A DNA stretch of 7,380 nucleotides from Fidelibacterota bacterium. GTDB lineage: Bacteria; Fidelibacterota; Marinisomatia; SCGC-AAA003-L08; TS1B11. The stretch spans positions 1 through 7,380 of the forward strand of contig JADFMC010000103.1 in assembly GCA_022564085.1 (NCBI GenBank). Direction: 5' to 3'. Positions within the stretch are counted from its first letter, which is position 1; the number at the start of each line of letters is the position of its first letter. Shown piece after piece: positions 1 through 6,235 of this stretch. Under the pieces are notes generated by a model. That model was not told the origin of the DNA. It ran no database searches and saw only the letters and a program-made list of their open reading frames with translations. The translations under genes were made by a program, and so were the position numbers.

Positions 1-781
1 AGTGGGCTTCGATCGTGTGCTTTTTCTCACTAAAAGTAGGCCGCACCCCAATATTTCCCATGCCAAACGCAACGGTCCGGTCGATTTCAGCTGAAACGAC
101 ATATACACCATCCCGGGGCAGCAACTGCAGCGGCTCATCCGGCTCCAGGTTGGCGGTGGGGTATTGCAGCTCCGCGCCCCGCCCCGCTCCCCGCACAATC
201 AGGCCGGTGATCTCATAGGTCCAGCCCAGTAGCTGCTCCGCCTCTTCGCAACGGCCTTCCAGCAATAGCTGCCGGATGGCGGAACTGCTCACCGTCCGGC
301 CGGCCACCGCAACCCCTTCGACCACCTCGACCGAGAAACCGTATTCCTCAGCCCGGCTACGCAGGAAATCGGCATCACCTTGCCGGCGATGGCCGAAATG
401 ATGGTCATATCCGATGATGAACCGCAGTGGCTTGAAATGGGTCCATATCAACCGGGATAGGAAATCCTCCGCTGTCACCTGGCTGAACGCCCGGTCGAAT
501 TTCAGCACCAGCGCCATATCAACGCCGCATTGGGCCAACATATTCAATTTCCGCTCCAGGGTTATAATCAGTTGGTAGGCCGGTTCGCTATAGGTCGCCA
601 GTACGCTACCCGGGTGCGGATCGAAGGTAATCACTGCCGATGGAATGCTTTGGCTGCGGGCATACTCAACCAAACGGTCGATCACTGCCTGGTGTCCCCG
701 GTGCATACCATCAAAATTGCCGATGGTCAAGGCCGCACTCGGAACTTTCGGCAGTTCCGTCAGGTTGCGATAGGTATCCAC
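1..781 (-). CDS. ribF: Bifunctional riboflavin kinase / FAD synthetase RibF (partial, C-terminus outside window)
   Basis: RibF phosphorylates riboflavin to FMN and adenylates FMN to FAD in the cytoplasm. My reading of the minus strand gives 260 codons before the left edge. The N-terminal nucleotidyltransferase part shows TIGNFDGMHRGHQ (residues 19-31, with the HxGH-type signature), TFDPHP (52-57), GYDHHFG (124-130) and the RTVSSSAIR motif (162-170). The riboflavin kinase part follows, with YPTANL (207-212), DGVYVV (224-229) and NIGVRPTF (243-250); the rest of this domain lies beyond base 1. The start is GTG at 781 with a weak AGG 7 nt upstream. It gives a VDTYRNLTELP start of normal length before the first motif, and I see no closer ATG in frame. 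The gene overlaps the end of truB by 22 nt, which suggests translational coupling. The kinase glycine-rich segment reads GRGAELQYPTAN, slightly off the usual GRGRxLGxPTAN. Confidence 0.95.
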   Translation of the reverse strand, partial: MDTYRNLTELPKVPSAALTIGNFDGMHRGHQAVIDRLVEYARSQSIPSAVITFDPHPGSVLATYSEPAYQLIITLERKLNMLAQCGVDMALVLKFDRAFSQVTAEDFLSRLIWTHFKPLRFIIGYDHHFGHRRQGDADFLRSRAEEYGFSVEVVEGVAVAGRTVSSSAIRQLLLEGRCEEAEQLLGWTYEITGLIVRGAGRGAELQYPTANLEPDEPLQLLPRDGVYVVSAEIDRTVAFGMGNIGVRPTFSEKKHTIEAH

Positions 782-1428
782 TGCAAAGCCTGTTTCATGG
801 TCAGAGCCCGGGTCTGATCGTAGGGTCCTACCCGGTTGCGAGTCAATTGGATCAGATGGCCCACAGTTCCCAGCGCCGTAGCCAGATCGGCGGCCAGCAC
901 CCGTATATAGGTGCCTTTGCCGCATACCACCCGCAGTTGCAGCTCGTCAGGGGGGCGCCAATCGGCCAACTCCAGGGTGTGCACAACCACTGGCCGCGGC
1001 TTGCGCTCCACTGTTTGGCCGGCCCGGGCCAGCTGGTACAATCGCCGTCCCCCAACTTTGAGAGCCGAATACATGGGCGGGATCTGGCTGATCTGGCCGG
1101 TAAAGGCCGGCAACTGCTGCTTTATGGCGGCCGGGCTCAACCGAGGAATTCGCCGCTCGGCCACTACCGAACCGGTTAGATCTAAGGTATCAGTAGCTAT
1201 GCCCAGCCTTAACCAGGCCATATACTCTTTTTCCAATTTCATCAGTTCAGAGACCCGTTTAGTAGCAGCACCAAAACAGAGTATCAGCACCCCTTCAGCA
1301 AAAGGGTCCAGGGTACCGGCATGTCCTACCTTCCGGATTTTCGTCAGGGACCGTATTTTTTTTACAACGTCAAATGATGTCCAGCCCACCGGCTTCCAGA
1401 AAGGTTGAATAATATCTATGGCCGTCAC
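760..1428 (-). CDS. truB: tRNA pseudouridine(55) synthase TruB, short form
   Basis: TruB isomerises uridine-55 in the T-loop of most tRNAs to pseudouridine. The 222-residue product has every core motif: KPVGWTS (12-18), GHAGTLDP (35-42) with the catalytic aspartate at D41, KEYMAWLRLGIATDT (67-81) with the conserved tyrosine Y69, MYSALKVGGRRLYQLARAG (119-137) and GTYIRVLAADLATALG (172-187). It stops soon after the catalytic fold. Proteobacterial TruB is around 300 residues and carries a C-terminal PUA-type domain, so this is the PUA-less form. The start is GTG at 1428, overlapping the rbfA stop as GTGA. A GAGGA ribosome binding site (1438-1442) sits 9 nt upstream, and in-frame stops shortly before it exclude an upstream ATG. 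A run of eight A (1356-1363 on this strand) falls in codons 22-25. Confidence 0.96.
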   Translation of the reverse strand: MTAIDIIQPFWKPVGWTSFDVVKKIRSLTKIRKVGHAGTLDPFAEGVLILCFGAATKRVSELMKLEKEYMAWLRLGIATDTLDLTGSVVAERRIPRLSPAAIKQQLPAFTGQISQIPPMYSALKVGGRRLYQLARAGQTVERKPRPVVVHTLELADWRPPDELQLRVVCGKGTYIRVLAADLATALGTVGHLIQLTRNRVGPYDQTRALTMKQALQWIPIAT

Positions 1429-1799
1429 GGGAGTGATTCCTCGCTGCCCAACTCTGCAATGATCTCATCAATGCGCGCTGATTGTTTGGCCGCTAAATCC
1501 AGGTGAAAGCGCAACTGGGGCACATATTTGATACCCAACCGGGATCCGAGGTGGAATCGGATCTGCTTGCGGCGCCGGATCACCGCAGCTATGATAATTT
1601 CTTCTTCGGCCGTGGGATTTAAGAAACTGAAGTATACATTGGCATTACGGAGATCACGACTGGTTTCCACCCGCGTAATTGTCAACATCCCGGCAGATGG
1701 AATCTGCACCTCAGAGAGGAAAATTTGGCTTAATATGCGCTGGATTTCCTCTGCTACCCGAACAGACCGGGGCACTGCTGGGTATTGTTGGTCAGGCAA
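1425..1799 (-). CDS. rbfA: 30S ribosome-binding factor RbfA
   Basis: RbfA binds the immature 30S subunit near the 5' part of 16S rRNA and helps late maturation, notably in the cold. The 124-residue product is of normal length and fits the family along its whole KH-like fold: RVAEEIQRILSQIF (14-27), MLTITRVETSRDLRNANVYF (38-57), LGIKYVPQLRFHLD (88-101) and a final SARIDEII helix (107-114). The start is uncertain but cannot be ATG. An in-frame TGA lies just upstream, and the only candidates before the first conserved helix are TTG at 1799 (overlapping the infB stop by 8 nt, with AAGGA about 14 nt upstream) and GTG at 1775 (no visible ribosome binding site). I give the longer form. The gene is probably translationally coupled to infB, and it overlaps truB by 4 nt. 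Confidence 0.94.
   Translation of the reverse strand: MPDQQYPAVPRSVRVAEEIQRILSQIFLSEVQIPSAGMLTITRVETSRDLRNANVYFSFLNPTAEEEIIIAAVIRRRKQIRFHLGSRLGIKYVPQLRFHLDLAAKQSARIDEIIAELGSEESLP
1438..1442 (-). promoter_or_regulatory. Ribosome binding site of truB, supporting a GTG start
   Basis: GAGGA on the minus strand, within the end of rbfA, is 9 nt upstream of the GTG at 1428. The GTG overlaps the rbfA stop (GTGA), which suggests stop-start coupling. Confidence 0.7.
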
Positions 1800-4308
1800 G
1801 GGTGCGTTTAACTTCCTTCACTTCGTAGATTTCCAACAGATCACCTTCCTGGAAATCGGTGAACCCCTGGACGCCGATGCCGCATTCAAAGCCTTCCTGC
1901 ACTTCCTTCACGTCATCCTTGAAGCGGCGCAGTGAAGTAACATCACCTTCATGTATTAGTTCACCATTGCGGGTGACCCGTAAATAAGCCTCGCGCACCG
2001 CTTTGCCTTCCTTCATGTAGCAACCGGCAATAATACCCAACTTGGGCACTCTGAAGGTGGCTCTGACCTCGGCCACACCCAGCGGCGTTTCGACTTTTTC
2101 CGGCTCCAGCAAGCCTTCCAGGGCCAGTTTGATCTCATCGACTGCGTCGTAGATTACGTCGTAATTACGAATTTCGACCCCTTCGGTCTTAATCAATTCC
2201 AGAGCCCCTGTGGAAGCTTTGACCCGGAAAGCAATTATTACCGCGCTGGAGGCCTTGGCCAACAGTACGTCGTTTTCGCTGACATTCCCCACCGCATGAT
2301 GGATAACATTAATACTGACTTCCTCGGTGGACATGCCGGATAGAGAATCACGGAGCGCTTCCAGCGATCCGTCAACGTCGGCCTTGAGGAGAATGGGCAA
2401 TTGCCGGACTGCACCTTCCTGAATCTCCTTTGAGATATCATCAAGTGTCCGGACGCTCTTTTCGCGCCGATCCATCTCCTGCCTGATACGGGCTCGTTCA
2501 ACACCGATCCGCTTGGCTTCCTTATCATCCTCAAAAACGATGAAGCGGTCACCAGCCTGAGGTACTGCCGCAAAACCTTGAATCAAAATCGGATCAGAGG
2601 GGTAGGCTTCATTTACGGCCATCCCGCGCTCGTTCTGCAAGGCCCGCACACGGCCGGAATGGTTGCCACTCAAGAAAGTGTCGCCCCGGCGCAGGGTCCC
2701 CTTCTGGATCAGTACGGTGGCCACCGCCCCCAATCCCCGGTCCAGCCGGGATTCGATAACAGTGCCGTTGGCGGGTGCATCCTTCACGGCAGTAAGATCC
2801 AGCATCTCAGCCTCCAGAAGGATCTTATTCATCAGCTCCGGTATCCCTTTGCCGCTCTTGGCTGAAATCTCCGCACATTGGACTTTGCCGCCCCAGTCCT
2901 CAACCAGAACGCCGTGTTCAGACAACTCGCGCTTTACCCGCTCCACATCGGCTTCGGGCTTATCGATCTTGTTAATGGCCACAATTAGGTTCACCCCAGC
3001 GGCCTTGGCGTGATCAATGGCTTCCTTGGTTTGAGGCATGACAGCATCATCGGCGGCCACAATCAACACCACGATATCGGTGATCTGGGCCCCCCGGGCC
3101 CGCATGGCGGTGAAAGCGGCATGGCCGGGTGTATCTAGAAATGTGATGTGTTCGCCCGAAGATAAAGTTACCTCATAGGCGCCAATATGCTGGGTGATGC
3201 CTCCCGATTCTCCCGCCACCACATTGCTGGAGCGGACGTTATCAAGCAAGGTGGTCTTGCCATGGTCCACATGGCCCATCACGGTAACAACCGGCGGGCG
3301 ACGCACTGATTCGGCATCGGTTTCCTTGGCCGCCATCTCCTTTAGGATCAGCATGTCGCTTAGAACACTATCCTCATCCACGTCGAAACCGAAATCCTCG
3401 GCCACGATGGTAAGGGTAGGCATGTCCAGACGTTGGTTGATGGAGACCATGATACCCAACTTCATGCAGGCGCTGATCACTTCCATGGCAGATACCTTCA
3501 TAACGGAGGCCAGTTCCGCCACGGACATAAAATCATGTATTTTCAGCCTCTGGTGGGTATTTTCACTCGCCTCGGCTTCAGGGAGCTCTTCCCGCTCTTT
3601 CCGGCTGGGTCTGCGTCGGCGCTCCTTGGCGCCCATGCTTGCCAGGGTCTGCCTTAAAGTCTGGTCCACGGTGCGGGCCTTGGCCTCGTCCGCCTTGCCC
3701 GCAGCTTTGCGGCCGACAGGTTTCCTGCGTCCCTGGTCTACCTTCGAAGCTATGGCCCGCATGTCGACGCGCTTCAGCTTGGTCTTGGTCGGCGGCGGCT
3801 CGGCGCTGCGGGCCGCACCTTTAACGTCTGTTACTGCGGCTTTAGCCCGTTCTCGACGCTTGGACTGCTCTTCCTGCTGACTCTTCTTGAGCTCCTCCAG
3901 AGCCAGCAGCTTCAGTTCTTCTTCCTTTTTTCTATCGCGCTCCTCTTCCTGAGAACGAAGTTCGGCTGCTTCCCGGGCCAATCGCGCTTTATCTTGCTCT
4001 TCTTTCTCGATACTGCGCTGTTCATCCAAGGAAAGGATGCGATCGAACCGGTTTTTGGGGGCCGTCGTTTCCCGCAGTCGGGCGGTGGCAATATTGCGGG
4101 CCTGCTCCTTGCGGTGCCTCTCGATAATCACCCGCTCCTTGGCAAATTCTCCCAGTATGCGCTCATAAACGGGCTGCTCAACCGGGGACATATGGCTGGA
4201 CGCCTCGAACCCCTCACGCTTCAGGAATTCAATGATCTCCGTATGGGAGATATTGAGCTCCTTGGCGATTTGAAAAATGCGCCTTTTCTTGGTAACCTGA
4301 TCAGTCAC
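1792..4308 (-). CDS. infB: Translation initiation factor IF-2
   Basis: IF-2 is the GTPase that places initiator fMet-tRNA on the 30S subunit and promotes 50S joining. The 838-residue protein has an N-terminal IF2_N-type module (about 8-58), a long, highly charged Lys/Glu/Arg linker (about 60-250, likely helical), a second IF2_N module (about 256-308) and the G domain. The G motifs are GHVDHGKTT (345-353), GGITQHIGAY (369-378), DTPGH (392-396), NKID (446-449) and SAK (482-484). Domains II to IV follow, including the family signature KADVDGSLEAL (642-652) and a C-terminal segment with AGCYMKEGK (761-769) and GFECGIGVQGF (806-816). The start is GTG at 4308; an in-frame TGA only four codons upstream leaves no ATG option before residue 40. 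The ribosome binding site is weak. The nusA stop is 20 nt upstream. Confidence 0.98.
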   Translation of the reverse strand: MTDQVTKKRRIFQIAKELNISHTEIIEFLKREGFEASSHMSPVEQPVYERILGEFAKERVIIERHRKEQARNIATARLRETTAPKNRFDRILSLDEQRSIEKEEQDKARLAREAAELRSQEEERDRKKEEELKLLALEELKKSQQEEQSKRRERAKAAVTDVKGAARSAEPPPTKTKLKRVDMRAIASKVDQGRRKPVGRKAAGKADEAKARTVDQTLRQTLASMGAKERRRRPSRKEREELPEAEASENTHQRLKIHDFMSVAELASVMKVSAMEVISACMKLGIMVSINQRLDMPTLTIVAEDFGFDVDEDSVLSDMLILKEMAAKETDAESVRRPPVVTVMGHVDHGKTTLLDNVRSSNVVAGESGGITQHIGAYEVTLSSGEHITFLDTPGHAAFTAMRARGAQITDIVVLIVAADDAVMPQTKEAIDHAKAAGVNLIVAINKIDKPEADVERVKRELSEHGVLVEDWGGKVQCAEISAKSGKGIPELMNKILLEAEMLDLTAVKDAPANGTVIESRLDRGLGAVATVLIQKGTLRRGDTFLSGNHSGRVRALQNERGMAVNEAYPSDPILIQGFAAVPQAGDRFIVFEDDKEAKRIGVERARIRQEMDRREKSVRTLDDISKEIQEGAVRQLPILLKADVDGSLEALRDSLSGMSTEEVSINVIHHAVGNVSENDVLLAKASSAVIIAFRVKASTGALELIKTEGVEIRNYDVIYDAVDEIKLALEGLLEPEKVETPLGVAEVRATFRVPKLGIIAGCYMKEGKAVREAYLRVTRNGELIHEGDVTSLRRFKDDVKEVQEGFECGIGVQGFTDFQEGDLLEIYEVKEVKRTLA

Positions 4309-4328
4309 TGTTAAAACTCAATTTCCGT

Positions 4329-5636
4329 CTATTGCCCAACAGCCTCGCCAACCTCGTTCTCCTCCGGTTCTTCATCCGACGCGGCATTTTCTTTCTCCAG
4401 AGCTTCCATAGCCACGGCCATGATTTCTTTGACCTTTACCAGGGTCTTGGGACCGAAGCCCTTAAGAGCCAATATTTCCGCCGGATCGGTTTCGTTGAAT
4501 TCTACGGCGGTATGCACATCAATTTGCGCCAAAGCATCCACCCGGGCCTTGGTCAGACCGGCCAGTTCGTCCAGGTAGATGGTTTCTTGCTTGGGACCTT
4601 CATACTCGGATTGCTTCACGGCGTCAATGGTATACCCTGTGACCTGGGAGGCCAATTTAATATTCTGGCCGTTACGGCCAATGGCGGCAGGCAGCTCGTC
4701 GTCGGCGAAAACGGCCATGATGTAGGGCCGGTCCTCCATGATCAGCAGGTTTACCGGTTTAGCAGGCGACAATGCCCGGGAGACCAGGATCTCCGGCTGG
4801 TCGCTCCAGGGGATGATGTCTATCTTTTCGCCATTGAGCTCGCGCACAATGGATTGAATGCGGCTGCCCCGCATGCCCACACAGGCGCCCACTGCGTCGA
4901 TTCGCCGGTCGTGTGAAAAAACGACGATTTTACTGCGCTCACCCGGTGCCCGCGCCACCGCCCGGATCTCGATGATGCCATCCTCGATCTCCGGCACTTC
5001 CATCTCGAAAAGACGAATCAGAAAATTACTGTCGGCCCGGGAAATGACGATATCCGGCCCCTTAGGTGTCAACTCCACCGATTTGATCAGCGCCCGGATG
5101 GTGCTGCCACGGCGATAGCGCTCGGTGGGTATCTGCTCGGACCGAGGCAGGCGCAGCTCCACCTTGTCGATGTTTATATAGACGTTATCCCGCCGCAATT
5201 GGTGGACCTCCCCTGACGCCAGAGTCCCGATAAGTTGAAAGTACTCATCGTATATCGATTGCTTCTCAATTTCCCGGATACGTTGGCTCAGGAACTGCTT
5301 GGCGGTGGCAATCAGCCTCCTTCCAAAATCGGTGGGGTCGATTATCTCGATAAAGGGATCGCCTACCTCAAGCTCCGGTTCCACTTTGCGGGCCGCTTCC
5401 AAACTGATTTCGGTAACCGGGTTTTCCACCTCCTCAACAATGGTTAATTCCTGGTATATTTCTATGGTACCCTTGTCCATGTTGACGATCACACTGAAAT
5501 TGGTATAATCTTCACCGTAACGCTTCTCAATCAGCGTCAAAAATAGTTCCTCGATGATTGTCCCCAGGAGGGTACGATCGATATTTTTTTCCCGGGCGAT
5601 GGCCGAAAATGACTCGATAATTTCCTTATGAATCAA
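4329..5636 (-). CDS. nusA: Transcription termination/antitermination factor NusA
   Basis: NusA binds RNA polymerase and nascent RNA and modulates pausing, termination and antitermination. The 435-residue protein has the N-terminal polymerase-binding domain (about 1-125), an S1 domain (about 134-203), KH1 (about 230-287, with VGMRGSRIQSI at 253-263) and KH2 (about 300-345, with AAIGRNGQNIKLAS at 317-330). After KH2 comes a helix-hairpin-helix-like segment (about 355-412, with LKGFGPKTLVKV at 391-402), then an acidic tail (about 413-435). This is not the E. coli architecture with two full acidic repeats of about 70 residues each. The start must be TTG at 5636: the rimP stop codon TAG (5652-5654) lies in the same frame five codons upstream, no ATG intervenes, and a consensus GGAGG sits 6 nt before the TTG. 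Confidence 0.97.
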   Translation of the reverse strand: MIHKEIIESFSAIAREKNIDRTLLGTIIEELFLTLIEKRYGEDYTNFSVIVNMDKGTIEIYQELTIVEEVENPVTEISLEAARKVEPELEVGDPFIEIIDPTDFGRRLIATAKQFLSQRIREIEKQSIYDEYFQLIGTLASGEVHQLRRDNVYINIDKVELRLPRSEQIPTERYRRGSTIRALIKSVELTPKGPDIVISRADSNFLIRLFEMEVPEIEDGIIEIRAVARAPGERSKIVVFSHDRRIDAVGACVGMRGSRIQSIVRELNGEKIDIIPWSDQPEILVSRALSPAKPVNLLIMEDRPYIMAVFADDELPAAIGRNGQNIKLASQVTGYTIDAVKQSEYEGPKQETIYLDELAGLTKARVDALAQIDVHTAVEFNETDPAEILALKGFGPKTLVKVKEIMAVAMEALEKENAASDEEPEENEVGEAVGQ

Positions 5637-5642
5637 GCGATT

Positions 5643-5647
5643 CCTCC
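5643..5647 (-). promoter_or_regulatory. Ribosome binding site of nusA, fixing a TTG start
   Basis: GGAGG on the minus strand lies 6 nt before TTG at 5636, inside the 15-nt gap after the rimP stop. This is the strongest Shine-Dalgarno match I checked in the cluster. It decides the nusA start, because no ATG exists between the in-frame rimP stop and the first conserved NusA residues. Confidence 0.85.
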
Positions 5648-5651
5648 AAAT

Positions 5652-6137
5652 CTACCATTTCAATACTACCCTGGCGCTGTCGATCTGATCCCAGGCTATC
5701 ACCCGCGCCTCGACGGCGGTTTCCAGTTCTATACCATCACTGCCTGCGTTTATCAGTCGGCCCTCAATCACCACCGGGTCGGCCATTTGATTTTCCGGCT
5801 GCACAAGCCGAACCTCAAGCCGGCGGCCGATGTTCCGTGGATACTGCCACGGCTGCTCCAGGCCGGCCGCTACCCCCGGCGAAGTCACTTCGATTCTATA
5901 ATCCGGCGAGTCGCCCCCATTTCCTGCGAGGTTCAATCGCTGTGCTAGTCCCGGATCACTGCGTAGCAACTTGCCGATCCGGGCGATTTGGTCGACGGTG
6001 ACGCCCTGGGGCGTATCCACCACAACTTTTACCTGGCTGCCGGCCCCCTCGTGACTGGCCGTCGCCAACAGCAGATATACATTGGCGCCCAGGTCCAACT
6101 GGGACAGATAATCACTCAAATCAACTGACGGCATCAT
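5652..6137 (-). CDS. rimP: Ribosome maturation factor RimP
   Basis: RimP assists assembly of the 30S subunit and very commonly precedes nusA, as here. The 161-residue product has a family-typical length, with QVKVVVDTPQGVTVDQIARI (35-54), the core YRIEVTSPGV (80-89), NIGRRLEV (102-109) and a C-terminal SH3-like beta domain (about 110-160). The segment after SPGV reads AAGLEQP instead of the usual DRPL-type sequence, so this copy departs from the family signature there. Two ATG codons stand in tandem (6137 and 6134). The upstream AGGA is only 2 nt from the first but 5 nt from the second, so 6134 may be the true start. The gene follows a putative promoter and a perfect stem-loop, and nusA begins 15 nt after its stop. 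Confidence 0.93.
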   Translation of the reverse strand: MMPSVDLSDYLSQLDLGANVYLLLATASHEGAGSQVKVVVDTPQGVTVDQIARIGKLLRSDPGLAQRLNLAGNGGDSPDYRIEVTSPGVAAGLEQPWQYPRNIGRRLEVRLVQPENQMADPVVIEGRLINAGSDGIELETAVEARVIAWDQIDSARVVLKW

Positions 6138-6150
6138 AGTCCTATAACAA

Positions 6151-6176
6151 GAAAGTGGGTCACCCGACCCACTTTC
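6151..6176 (-). promoter_or_regulatory. Perfect stem-loop in the rimP leader (attenuator, weak terminator or 5' hairpin)
   Basis: Bases 6151-6161 and 6166-6176 are exact reverse complements, giving an 11-bp stem (minus-strand arm GAAAGTGGGTC) with a 4-nt loop. On the minus strand the stem is followed by TTGTTATAGGACT and then the rimP ATG. The T content after the stem is only moderate, so it is a poor intrinsic terminator. On the plus strand no T tract follows either. It ends a few bases before the AGGA that precedes rimP, so it could control read-through or translation, or protect the 5' end of the transcript. The fold is seen directly; the function is inferred. Confidence 0.6.
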
Positions 6177-6184
6177 CGAAGGTG

Positions 6185-6214
6185 ATTTTACTATTGCAAG
6201 TACAGATATTGCAA
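6185..6214 (-). promoter_or_regulatory. Putative sigma70-like promoter for rimP-nusA-infB-rbfA-truB-ribF
   Basis: On the minus strand TTGCAA (6209-6214, 4 of 6 matches to TTGACA) and TAAAAT (6185-6190, 5 of 6 matches to TATAAT) are separated by 18 nt. Transcription would start near 6177-6179, so the mRNA would begin almost exactly at the 11-bp stem-loop. The position, in the only sizeable gap of the gene block, fits. This was found by eye, and the lineage's real promoter consensus is unknown. Confidence 0.35.
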
Positions 6215-6215
6215 G
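6192..6215 (-). repeat. 9-bp direct repeat over the putative rimP promoter
   Basis: CTTGCAATA on the minus strand occurs twice (6207-6215 and 6192-6200), 15 nt apart start to start with 6 nt between copies. The first copy covers the candidate -35 hexamer and the second lies in the spacer. It could be paired half-sites for a regulator or a chance duplication. Confidence 0.45.
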
Positions 6216-6235
6216 CAGTTAAATGCATTAACTGC
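6215..6235 (-). other. Stem-loop overlapping the stop codon of the TPR gene
   Basis: Bases 6215-6222 and 6228-6235 are exact reverse complements (arm GCAGTTAA), giving an 8-bp stem with a 5-nt loop. The TAA stop of the TPR-like gene (6228-6230) lies within one arm. No T tract follows on either strand, so I do not call it an intrinsic terminator. It may stabilise the 3' end of the upstream message. Confidence 0.45.

Noticed and set aside
530..1408. Plus-strand open frames (530-817, 640-1179, 911-1408) opposite ribF and truB
   Set aside because: They are shadows of two well-conserved minus-strand genes in GC-rich sequence; their translations resemble no family I know.
3194..3880. 228-codon open frame on the plus strand inside infB
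   Set aside because: It is fully antisense to the conserved second IF2_N module, linker and G-domain start of IF-2. Its Ser/Thr/Arg-rich composition is what the complement of a charged helical linker gives, and it has no recognisable motif.
4332..4916. 194-codon plus-strand frame opposite nusA
   Set aside because: It is antisense to the KH domains and C-terminus of NusA, with no independent evidence for coding.
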